Assembly: GCA_047967505.1 (NCBI GenBank) | Contig: CM106538.1 | Length of the DNA stretch: 64,000 nucleotides | Reading direction: 5' to 3' (one strand) | DNA from: Dipteris shenzhenensis | Lineage: Eukaryota; Polypodiophyta; Polypodiopsida; Gleicheniales | In this document: positions 41,640-52,036 of the stretch, one piece after another | How positions within the stretch are numbered: position 1 is the stretch's first letter | How the letters are laid out: every line of letters starts with the position of its first letter | Notes under the pieces: generated by a model | Database searches by the model: none | What the model was told of the DNA's origin: nothing | Seen by the model: the letters and a program-made list of their open reading frames with translations, nothing else | Made by a program: the position numbers and the translations under genes

Positions 41640-43915
41640 TGAATGAGGCTGAAGGAAGGATGAACCAAGGGTGAAACCAAGGATGAACAACGGGTGACCT
41701 GGAGGTGAACATAGGTGACAGAGAGGTGAACATGGGGAGGTGACATAGAAGTGAACAGGGGTGACCTAGGAGTGAACAAGGGTGACTTGGAGGTGAACAT
41801 GAGTGACAGAGAGGGGAACATAGGGAGGTGACATAGAAGTGAACAGGGGTGACCTAGGAGTGAACATGGGTGACAGAGAGGTGAACATGGGGAGGTGACA
41901 TAGGAGTGAACAGGGGTGACCTAGGAGTGAACAGGGGTGACCTGGAGGTGAACATAGGTGACAGAGAGGTGAACATGGGGAGGTGACATAGAAGTGAACA
42001 GGGGTGACCTAGGAGTGAACAGGGGTGACTTGGAGGTGAACATGGGTGACAGAGAGGTGAACATGGGGAGGTGACCTAGGAGTGAACAGGGGTGACCTAG
42101 GAGTGAACAGGGGTGACTTGGTGGTGAACATAGGTGACCTAGAGGTGAACATGGGGAGGTGACCTAGAAGTGAACAGGGGTGATCTAGGAGTGAATAGGG
42201 GTGACTTGGAGGTGAACATGGGTGACAGAGAGGTGAACATGGGGAGGTGACATAGGGGTGAACAGGGGTGACCTAGGTGTGAACAGGGGTGACCTGGAGG
42301 TGAACATGGGTGACATAGAGGTGAACATGGGGAGGTGACATAGAAGTGAACTGGGGTGACCTAGGAGTGAACGGGGGTGACTTGGAGGTGAACATGGGTG
42401 ACACAGAGGTGAACATGGGGAGGTGACATAGGGGTGAACACGGGTGACCTAGGAGTGAACAGGGGTGACCTGGAGGTGAACATGGGTGACAGAGGTGAAC
42501 ATGGGGAGGTGACATAGAAGTGAACAGGGGTGACCTAGGAGTGAACAGGGGTGACTTGGAGGTGAACATGCGTGACAGAGAGGGGAAAATAGGGAGGTGA
42601 CATAGAAGTGAATAGGGGTGACCTAGAAGTGAACAGGGGTGGCCTAGGAGTGAACAGGGGTGACCTGGAGGTGAACATGAGTGATAGAGAGGTGAACATA
42701 GGGAGGTGACATAGAAGTGAACAGAGGTGACCTAGGAGTGAACAGGGGTGACCTAGGAGTGAACAGGGGTGACCTGGAGGTGAACATGAGTGACAGAGAG
42801 GTGAACATGGGGAGGTGACATAGAAGTGAACAGGGGTGACCTAGGAGTGAACAAGGGTGACTTGGAGGTGAACATGAGTGACAGAGAGGGGAACATAGGG
42901 AGGTGACATAGAAGTGAACAGGGGTGACCTAGGAGTGAACAAGGGTGACCTAGAGGTGAACATGAGTGACAGAGAGGTGAACATAGGGAGGTGACATAGA
43001 AGTGAACAGGGGTGACCTAGGAGTGAACAGGGGTGACAGAGAGGTGAACATGGGGAGGTGACATAGGAGTGAACAGGGGTGACCTGGAGGTGAACATAGG
43101 TGACAGAGAGGTGAACATGGGGAGGTGACATAGAAGTGAACTGGGGTGACCTAGGAGTGAACAGGGGTGACTTGGAGGTGAACATGGGTGACAGAGAGGT
43201 GAACATGGGGAGGTGACATAAGGGTGAACAGGGGTGACCTAGGAGTGAAGAGGGGTGACCTGGAGGTGAACATGGGTGACAGAGAGATGAACATGGGGAG
43301 GTGACATAGAAGTGAACTGGGGTGACCTAGGAGTGAATACGGGTGACCTGGAGGTGAACATGGGTGACAGAGAGGTGAACATGGGGAGGTGACATAGAAG
43401 TGAACTGGGGTGACCTAGGAGTGAACAGGGGTGACTTGGAGGTGAACATGGGTGACAGAGAGGTGAACATGGGGAGGTGACATAGGGGTGAATAGGGGTG
43501 ACCTAGGAGTAAACAGGGGTGACCTGGAGGTGAACATGGGTGACAGAGAGGTGAACATGGGGAGGTGACATAGAAGTGAACAGGGGTGACCTAGGAGTGA
43601 ACAGGGGTGACTTGGAGGTGAACATGAGTGACAGAGAGGGAAACATAGGGAGGTGACATAGAAGTGAATAGGGGTGACCTAGGAGTGAACAGGGGTGACC
43701 TGGAGGTGAACATGAGTGATAGAGAGGTGAACATAGAGAGGTGACATAGAAGTGAACAGGGGTGACCTAGGAGTGAACAGGGGTTACTTGAAGGTGAACA
43801 TGGGTGACAGAGAGGTGAACATGGGGAGGTGACATAGAAGTGAACAGGGGTGACCTAGGAGTGAACAGGGTGACCTGGAGGTGAACATGGGTGAACAGAG
43901 GTTCAACGTGAGTGA
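41640..43915. repeat. Tandem array 3 of the gypsy element (~22-bp monomer, ~88-bp higher-order unit)
   Basis: About 2.3 kb made of GTGAACA(N)GGGTGAC-type monomers of ~22 bp. The marker GGGGAGGTGACATAG recurs mostly every 88-89 bp (for example near 41733, 41978, 42240 and 42330), so four monomers form a higher-order unit, with some 66-bp deletions (41822 to 41889). Roughly 25 higher-order units. Low divergence between units suggests recent expansion. Frames through it are artefacts. Confidence 0.92.
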
Positions 43916-44181
43916 CAGGGGTGAAGAGGGATTAAGGAGAAGTGTGTGCCAGAGAAGGCAAGGGCTGTTTCCGTCTTGCCAGAGAAAGCAAGGTCTGTTT
44001 CCGTCTTGCCAGAGAAGGAGAAACTCAGTTTTTATTCATCTCCCACCAAAGAGTGCAACTGGGCAGAGAGTAGAAGCTTGACAGGGTTAGGAAAGGGAAT
44101 ACATTGTTGTTGTTGTTTTTTTTTTTGAATAAATAAAAATTCAACTAATAGGAATGGAAATCCTTATCCAAAGAGAGAGAA

Positions 44182-47100
44182 TCAATGTGGATGATACTTC
44201 TTTACCCGTATGCCATTTACAGGTGCTGGTAACTTCTTGCCCTCCAAGGTGGCCAAATAAACCCCTCCATTGGGAATAATCCTTGTGATAAAGAAGGGCC
44301 CTGTCCAGCCACTGACAAATTTGGGTTTATGCTTCAGGAACTTACTGGAATATAACAAGACCAAGCTGCCAACTTGGAATTCCCTCTTCCTAAGATTTCT
44401 GTCATGCCATGCTTTCTGCCTTCTTTGCCAGACTTCCTGAGCAAGGATCGCTTCACGACAATGTTCATCCAAGGCTTCAAGATCCCATAATCTCTCAAGT
44501 GTGCATGCCTCCAAGTTATCATTCATCTCTGCCATGACCCTAGTGGTTCTTCATGTGGAACTCATAGGGCATAACCGCCTCCAAGCCGTAAACTAGCTGG
44601 AAGGGTGAATATCCAGTGCTAGCCTTGTATGCTGTTCTGTAAGCAAAAAGAGCAGCTGGTAGTAAAATATCCCAATCTGCCAAGGAATGAAGGCATAACC
44701 GAGCCACAATATGAGACATGGTCCGATTGGAGCTCTCGGCCAAACCATTGGCTCGAGGGTAGTATGAACTAGAGGTCTTGTGAACAATTTGCAGTTGGGT
44801 GATGAGGTCAGTGATGACATCATTGAGAAAGTGGGTACCTCTGTCACTCATCAATTCCACAGGACATCCAAACCTAGAAATGATTTGATCATACAAGAAT
44901 GAGGCCACAACTTGAGCAGTGCAGGTCTTCGCTGCCTTAGCCTCCACCCATTTAGTGCCATAATCAGTAGCAATCAGAGCATACTTGTTCCCTCTTCGAG
45001 TTGCAGGAGAGATGGGTCCAACAAAATCCAATCCCCATCTATAGAAGGGTGGTACAGGGCTGGATGGCTGAAGGGGAAGGTACTCCCGTCGGGTAGGCTT
45101 CGGCCCCCCTCTTTGACATGAGTCACAGCGGCGCACATAAGCATAGCAGTCTTGGAATAGCTTTGGCCACCACAACCCAAAGCGCATTATCTTTCTAGCA
45201 GTGGCCTCTGGTGCCATATGACCTCCCCCCAACATTCCTGAGTGAGCCTCCTGAAGGATGGCTTGTGTTTCATGAGGGAGCACACACCTCCTTAAAATGT
45301 GGTCCTTCCCCAACTTGTATAGTTGACCCGTGATCAGTTTGAAAGGAGCAGCCTGAACAATCTGCCTCCGCTTTTGTGCTGGAGTTAACCCTTTTGGGAA
45401 CTCCCCTGTAGACAATAAGTGTACAATGTTTGCATACCATGGGGGAAAGCAGTCCACAGCAAACAGGCAGTCATCTTTTGGTACTGTGGCACCGACACAG
45501 AAGAGGCCCGCATCTGGAAGGTCATCATCAACTCCTATGGCTGCTTCACCTGAAGAGATCCTTGACAAGTGGTCTGCTGGTTGATGCAATCGGCCTGCTC
45601 TCACTAGGATGTCAAAGTCAAACTCTTGAAATAGAAGAATCCACATGCTCACTCTCCCCCCAAGCGTTGGTTTGCTCAGGAAGTACTTGAGAGCTTGATG
45701 ATCAGTAATGATGATAAACTTACTGCCCAAGAGATAGTCCCGATACTTTGTCATGGCATAGACCATGCCCAAGCCCTCGTGTTCAGTGGTGCTATAGTTT
45801 CTTTCTGCTCCATTGAGTTGTCTGCTTGCGAAGTACACAGGTAGGTCGAGTTTCTGCTCTTCATCTGGTTGGGCCAATATCGCCCCAATCGCCAGCCCAC
45901 TTGCATCTACATGCACATGAAAAATGACATCCCATTGAGGTTGCCGCAAGATGGGTGCCTTTACTAGACGATCCTTGAGGTTGTCAAATGCCAGTTGTTG
46001 AGGTGCCGACCAGTTGAAGGACTGCTCCTGCCGAAGGAGTTCCATCAACGCCACCACTATGTCGGCATAGGACCTGATGAATCTTCTATAATAACCCACG
46101 TGTCCCAAAAAAGACTTGACTTCTCTAGGTGTGCGAGGAATAGGCAAGGTCAATATCACTTTCACCTTTGCTAGGTCCGTGGTCATTCCCTCAACCAAGA
46201 CGATGTGGTCAAGGAGGACCCCTCGCAAGGCGAGGAAGAAACATTTGTCCGGATTCAAGCACAACCTAGCTTCTCTGCACTTATCAAAACCCACCTCAAC
46301 TTACTCATGTGATCAGTCTGAATAGCAGGTTCGAGGTGAGAAGCATTCTTACCATTGAACACAGAGAAGTCATCCAAGAATACCTCAAGGAACTTTCTGA
46401 TGTTCTCTTGGAAGAGTTTGGTGACAAGATGTTGAAACGTGGCCGGTGCATTGCATAGACCAAAAGGCATCATCCGGTAAGCATAAGTTCCCCATTGGGT
46501 GATGAAGGTAGTCTTTAACTGATCTTGCTCTCACACCCGAACCTGGTTATACCCACTGTATCCATCCATGAAGGAGTAGAGAGCATGACCAGCTACGGTT
46601 TCTAGCACCCTGTCAGTGAAGGGGAGAGGAAACCTATCTTGACGTGTGGCGGTATTCAAACTCCTATAGTCGACACAAACTTGGAGTTTTCCAGTCTCTC
46701 TTTTGGGCACCACTACGATGCCACTAAGCCATTCGGAGTAGTCAACAGGGTAGATCAACCCTGCTTGCTGCATCTTTTGAATATCAGCATGGACAGCCTT
46801 GCCATAGTTAGGATTCATGCGATATGGTCCCATGATCACCGGCTCTGCTTCCGCATATAGATCGATGCGATGTTCCATGAACTCAGTGGGTACTCCCTTT
46901 AAATCCTTATATGACCAGGCAAAGACATCAACATACTCTTGAAAAAAATCAGACAATGCAGCAAGGAGATAGTCATGTTCCCAGACCCAACTGGCTACCT
47001 TAAGATTTCGTGGTTGGTCTTCTGTCCCAATGTTAAGATACCTCCAATCCCTGGCATGGTCAACCTGAGGTATGCTTCCTGATGTGGAGTTGTTCGGTTC

Positions 47101-47844
47101 TTCTATTCCCACTGCTGGGTGCGCAGGAGAATCATCCAGAGAAAAATTCCCCACTACTTCTTCCATCCAAGAGCTTCGATAGGACGGTTGGGTGTCTTCT
47201 GGAAATGGTTGAGATGTAGAGGCAGCACTTGGGCCCATTCTCTTCTTTCCTTTTTGTGCTTGCTTGAGCATTCCTCTGTATGGTAGTTCAACCACCTCGT
47301 ATGTAGTTTCGGGAACCTCCTGTGTCATTGGGGGGTCAGCTTCTGACATATATAAGTCGAGTAGAACAAGGTCCGCCACATCTTCTTCTCCCTGTATGCT
47401 GTGGGCTTGCCTTGAAGGTCTGAAGTTCCAGACTCTAGTGTGAATGTGGACGGCTCCTTCAAGTTGTCCGGTCTCTTGACCCCTCCTAGGTTGGTCAGGT
47501 TGCACAATGGATTCAATAACCCTTCCAAGAGTCATTTTCGGCACCGCCTGAATGACATCAGTAAGTAGGTGGTCATCCTTTTCTTCTGCAGATCCATGAG
47601 TGTCTTCTCCAATACCATCATTGTGCTCAGCCAGCCCATGATCTATGTGGTCATCTTCTTCTTCCATAGATTCATGAGTGTTCTCTTCAGTACCATCATT
47701 ATGCTCCGACAGCTCATCATCTTCTTGCATAGCATCCTCTTCCTCCTCCGTTGTGACCCCATGGTCATTTTCTTGGTGTGAGGCATCCATGTCATGTGCC
47801 TCCATTGCTTCCATTGCTGCTTCATGGTCTTGTCTTTGAGTCAC
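44182..47844 (-). pseudogene. Gypsy pol: RT-RNase H-integrase, three lesions
   Basis: Starts after the hAT insertion with an acidic linker (Glu/Asp-rich, with a ~26-residue direct repeat, DNA 47569-47725). RT contains DVFAWSYKDL, VCVDYRSLN, then the catalytic box as FLDD (46369-46380). RNase H shows HVDASGLAIGAILAQ, TEHEGLG and TDHQAL. Integrase has the HHCC finger (AHSGMLGGGH...CDSC), a DDE core (GLDFVGP, SDRGTHF, ANGLAES) and a GPF C-terminal motif (SGWTGPFFI). Breaks are in-frame TGA at 46531-46533 (probably from CGA), a frameshift near 46280 and one near 44540. No chromodomain. The protease C-terminal part that should precede RT is missing. Confidence 0.92.
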
Positions 47845-47874
47845 CCTGGTGGCCTCCCCACCACTTGGTCTAGT

Positions 47875-47882
47875 ACTTGCGG
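47875..47882 (+). repeat. hAT TSD (left)
   Basis: ACTTGCGG, identical to 51388-51395; 8 bp is the hAT hallmark. Confidence 0.92.
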
Positions 47883-47969
47883 CAGAGTTACGAGAAACGG
47901 GGAAACGAAAACGGAAACGGAAACGTTTCAGGATTTTTGAGAGGGGGTGAAACGGGGAAACGCCACGTC

Positions 47970-48342
47970 ATCAAGGGGGTTTAGAGTAATGCATACACAC
48001 ATTTAGAGTGCTCTACCTTCAAAAAAAGTGCACAATAAGCTATAGCTCTACCTAGTACCATTAATATTGATTGTAACTTTGAACTTTGGAGATTCAAGTT
48101 TCATTGTTCAACCAATTACCAATCACACAATGCAAATTTCAATTATGCAAGGTGGGGTAATTTATAAATCCTATAACAAGTTACAAAATGGAAAAATGAT
48201 TCATGATTCATGATATTTAAGAGACCAATCATGATTCATAAATTGTAATTCAGCTTTCAAAGCCCAAATGTCATAGTAACAAAAAGAAAGCTGAAAGCCT
48301 GAAACCCAAAAAAGGCTACATCAAGGATCATATCATATATGA
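47970..48342. other. AT-rich 3' region of the hAT
   Basis: Downstream of the transposase stop. AT-rich, with short repeats of TTCATGATT/ATCATGATTCAT near 48200-48240. No gene seen. Confidence 0.6.
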
Positions 48343-50564
48343 TCAAATAATAAGCTCATCCTCATCCTTATCCTGAGACTCAACCTCTGCCTCCTCCTCC
48401 TCCTCATCATCATTCTCCTCTACTAACAAATCATCATAATCAGGTGAGTGGGCATCATCTGGGCTATGAAATCCAATATATTTGTCATGCGTATACTCAT
48501 GTCTCATCTTGTTAAGCAAACGCAAGTTTGCATTAACAAAGACAAGATCATTGGCCCGTTGCGTTCGCAGACGATTTCTCTTCTTTGTGTGGATATGGGC
48601 AAAGCTACTCCACAAACGCTCACAAGAAGAGGAGGTGCAAGCTTGTCTTAGAATGCGGATGGCAAGCTTTTGCAGCTCGGGGGAATCAGCTCCATAATCC
48701 TCCCACCATGTAACAGCCCCAACTCGAAATCTGAAATTCCAAAATTCATAAATTTCAGATTTCTAATTTTGTATTAAATAACAAATTACAAGTTCCTAAA
48801 ATCTGAAAATTAAAATGAGTTAATATTACCTATCATGCTGTGCATCTGGCCATCCATACATGCCTTCCTTATTGCGATAATTGGCAAGCTGGTCTTTTAT
48901 CCTCCGCCGTCCATCAGGAGTTGGCACCATCTTTTGAAGAGTGAGGTTCCAACCACGAACAACCTCTCATTCTGTTGTGCACTTGCCTTGTGTTGAAACT
49001 CCGGGTCCAACACAAAGGCAGCTGCATGCATGGGAGAGTAATATTGATTCCATCTGCTCACAGCCAACTCTTCCAATTCTCTCAACCTTTGGGGATCCTT
49101 TTCTATTTCTCTGATATTCTCAATCATCCGATCCATCCCCTCATACACCTTACCAAGAAAAGGCATATCTCCATCAACTCGGTTAAGCAACTTCACAATA
49201 GGCACACATAGATCAACAATGTGAGATGCATCAGCCCAAAATTCATCACTGCCTATGCACAAGTCATAACAATAAATTCCAAGAGCCTGCCTAGAAGTGG
49301 GCCATGCATCCCACTCTGGGCTTGCCACAACTTGTTTCAGTGCAGGTCTCATTTCAAGGAGCCTGCGAAGCATCAAAAAGTTGTATGCAAATCTTGTCTC
49401 TGCATACTTCAAAAGCTCCTTGTTGGCAAATTTACGGTACAAAGCAAGAGAAAAATTATGTCATGTGATGAAGTTAACCACCTCTTTTCCATTGTCAATA
49501 ACATTCTTGACCCAATCCAATTTGCCAATGTCTTTCAATAAATTATTCAAGCAATGTGCTACACAAGCACTCCACTGGATATGAGGATACTTTTGCTCCA
49601 ATAATGCACCTGCTGCCTTATTGGTATTTTCCCCATCTGAAACAAGTTGCAAAACATTAGACGGCCCCACATATTCCACTGCATCTGCCCACATTTGCAT
49701 CAATACAGTTGCTGTTTTTTATTGCACTCCACACTCTATGGAGTGTATGTAGAGTGCAGATCCCCTACAATATGCAAGGATATCCTCTAGTGAGTGACTT
49801 CGCACATCACTCCATCCATCTGCAACCAAACTTACCCCATACTTTACCCATTTCTCTTTCACAGGTTCGATAGCTTGCTTAACTATCACCACCTCATCCT
49901 CTAGAAGCTTGCCCCTCAAAGCATCAAATGTGGGAGGGGTATATGTGGATCCAAATGTTTTGATTTCTGACACCATCTCTTTGAAGTAGGGTGATCTAGC
50001 AACATTGAAGCTAATCCCATTGGAGTAAAAAAATCAGGCCACAGCTGCATCTACTTGTGCCTTCCTTTGCAGATGCCATGATATGTAAAGACTGCCCTGC
50101 CTATGTGAAGTAGACCGAGATGTAGCAGGAATATTAGCAGGAGCTCCATGTGCACTCGCAGAAGAAGAAGCCGTAGTAGCAGAGGGAAGAGGACTCCGAA
50201 ATGCAGTGGCCTGCTGAACACGTGCTGCATGAGCACCTGAAGAAGCTCCTACACCAGTAGAAGCCATTGTCTTTGCCCTTTTTGTAGTGGGCAATACTTC
50301 AACCTCTCTTTGCAACCTTTCTTTCTCTTGTGGTGAGATTACGGAGCATAGCCCAATCCCCCCATCCTTAATGCCAAGAAGATGACATTTGACCCTATCA
50401 GGGTTCCCTCCTCGCTCCAATCCACACCATCTGCATCTAAACTTGCGAGCTCCTCCTTTCTTGGAGTCATACTTGCCTACCAAATCAACTTTGCTCCACC
50501 AATAATCCGATTGGGTGAAATCCTTCTCTTGCTGAGGGACAACGCTTTGTGAAGCCATATCCAT
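48343..50564 (-). pseudogene. hAT transposase (BED finger, DUF659, hAT dimerisation), nonsense-broken
   Basis: ATG at 50564 (MDMASQ). BED-type zinc finger: FRCRWCG...CHLLGIKDGG. DUF659-like catalytic region: VSLVADGWSD (49.84 kb) and QLVSDGENTNKAAG (49.64 kb) carry the expected Asp residues. C-terminal dimerisation region has the hallmark SSSCERLWSSF near 48610-48640 and IHTKKRNRL. A clean 99-bp GT-AG intron (48829-48731) joins AQHDR to FRVGAVTWWEDYG in frame. Lesions are in-frame TGA at 50034-50036 (probably CGA), TAA at 49719-49721, TGA at 49459-49461 and a frameshift near 48960. Otherwise it is full length and the frame is well kept, so inactivation looks recent. Confidence 0.88.
48731..48829 (-). 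other. Intron of the hAT transposase gene
   Basis: Donor GATAG|GTAATATTAAC and acceptor TTGGAATTTCAG|ATTTCG give an AT-rich 99-nt intron. Its removal restores the transposase frame. Confidence 0.75.
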
Positions 50565-50869
50565 GAGCAAAAAGAGCACTTGTACAAGCTGCAATAGATC
50601 AAATTTCAAAGGGAAAAGCCAAGAATCAATGGTTGCAGCCAAAAAACAGCAAGCTGTTTGAGGCAAGAGAAGCATAGAGAAAGGAAATGTGCTCACCAGT
50701 GACTAAAGCCGGGTGTCCAAAAGAGCAGCCACTCGTAGGGCTGGGACTCGAGACTCGGGAGAGAACCAGGTGGGCAAGAAATCGAGGGAGAGAGCAGTAG
50801 GCAAAAGGGCGAAAACACGCGACGGCGGCGGCGTTTTTTCGTGTTTTTGCCCTCTTTTTCGTGTTTTTG

Positions 50870-51207
50870 CCCTCGCACACTTTGGCTAGTATCTGGACAG
50901 ACATATCTGGACAGACATCGTACATACTTTGATGGCCATATGGACGGGTATGCAGGGAGACTCCCATGCAGCCTCAACTAGGAGGGTTTCTTTCTTCAGG
51001 GAATGGAAGGATTCTCCTTTCTTCTCTGAAACTACCACAGGGTTGAGGTGGCACTTTCAGCCTCAGCCTTGGTTGTTTTCCACCTCACTTTGAGGGGGTT
51101 TTTTATTTATCCTTATGATTTCATGATGTATTCCGCTTTGAGCTTGCTCTCGCGGGTTTTTTCTCTTACTTATAATAGAAGTCTTTTTCTTGGGGGGAAA
51201 AAAAAAA
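50870..51207 (+). mobile_element. Family-2 LINE 3' fragment nested in the hAT
   Basis: Closely matches the 3' end of LINE H from CCCTCGCACACTTTGGC to the A tail (51198-51207). No clear TSD; the left flank holds a 20-bp direct repeat (TTTTTCGTGTTTTTGCCCTC twice, 50836-50873). Confidence 0.82.
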
Positions 51208-51387
51208 GACCCGAAACGGCGCGTTTCAGGTCTGAAACGGCGTTCAGATGCTGTTTCGGCGTTTCGGATCGCCGTTTCAGACGGTGTTTCGCGTTTCGGG
51301 GCCGTTTCACGTTTCGGGGGGTCTGGGATGGCCGAAACGGCGTTTTGGGACTTTGATGTGCCGTTTCGGCGTTTCAACGTAACTATG

Positions 51388-51395
51388 ACTTGCGG
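51388..51395 (+). repeat. hAT TSD (right)
   Basis: ACTTGCGG; exact partner of 47875-47882. Confidence 0.92.
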
Positions 51396-51624
51396 ACATT
51401 ATTCGCTGATACATGTGGGGATTATTAAGAAAACCAAAAGGCATCCGTTTGTACATGAGATCAACCAAACCAGGTGGTGGAGGGGCTTCCTGGCTCACCT
51501 CTTGCGCATTCCGTGAAGTACCAAGATGGGCTTCAGGATCCTTTTCTGGACACAACAATCTATTTGTTCTGGACACCGCATAGCTCGACACACAGCATCT
51601 ATGCACTACTTTGCGTAGCGCAGT

Positions 51625-52036
51625 CTCTAACCTAAGCTGCCTGACCACTTATCATCATGCAGCCTTTTGCCGCAGCTTTGCCACCTATTAGTGGGCACTG
51701 CACCCATGCAGATCATTAAAATTGAAGGTTGGCTTGGAGAGACCACCACGTTGGTTCTTGGTGTAATAATTAGAAACAATTTATCATTTTGAACACTTTT
51801 GCAGCACAGTCTCTGGCTTGACCATCTGTCATCATGCAACCTTTTGCTGCATCTTTACCTGCAGCCCATGCAAATCATAGGTTGGCTTGGAGAGACCACC
51901 GTGCTGGTTTTTTGTGTAATAATGAGATGCAGTCTATCATTCTGAGCATCACCTCAATGCAATCTCTGGCTTGATAACCTGTGATCACCCAGAATTCAAG
52001 GTTGTCTTCGAGAGACCACTGTGCTGGTTCTTGGAG
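51625..52036. repeat. Degenerate tandem repeat between gypsy protease and RT
   Basis: Three related units start near 51625, 51809 and 51960 with CAGTCTCTGGCTTGACC-like sequence and end in GGCTTGGAGAGACCACC and GCTGGTTCTTGG. Periods are about 150-185 bp. It replaces the C-terminal half of the protease (the LILGRPWL block seen in Gy2). Confidence 0.72.

Larger units (their letters stand above)
47883..51387 (-). mobile_element. hAT transposon with perfect 8-bp TSD, inserted in gypsy pol
   Basis: Ends read CAGAGTTACG...GAAACG at the left and ...CGTTTC..CGTAACTATG at the right, imperfect TIRs of hAT type. ACTTGCGG flanks both ends (47875-47882 and 51388-51395). Both subterminal regions are full of GAAACGG/CCGTTTC motifs (47890-47960; 51213-51380), as expected for hAT transposase binding. 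One transposase gene on the minus strand. A LINE tail (50870-51207) is nested between transposase promoter side and right end. Confidence 0.93.

Noticed and set aside
41435-43206. Several minus-strand open frames (Ser/Pro/Phe/Thr repeats)
   Set aside because: They are by-products of the ~22-bp tandem repeat, which lacks stops in that frame; no start context or domain.
41640-43915. Possible CRISPR-like array
   Set aside because: Units abut with no unique spacers and vary like a minisatellite, and the window is a plant nuclear genome.
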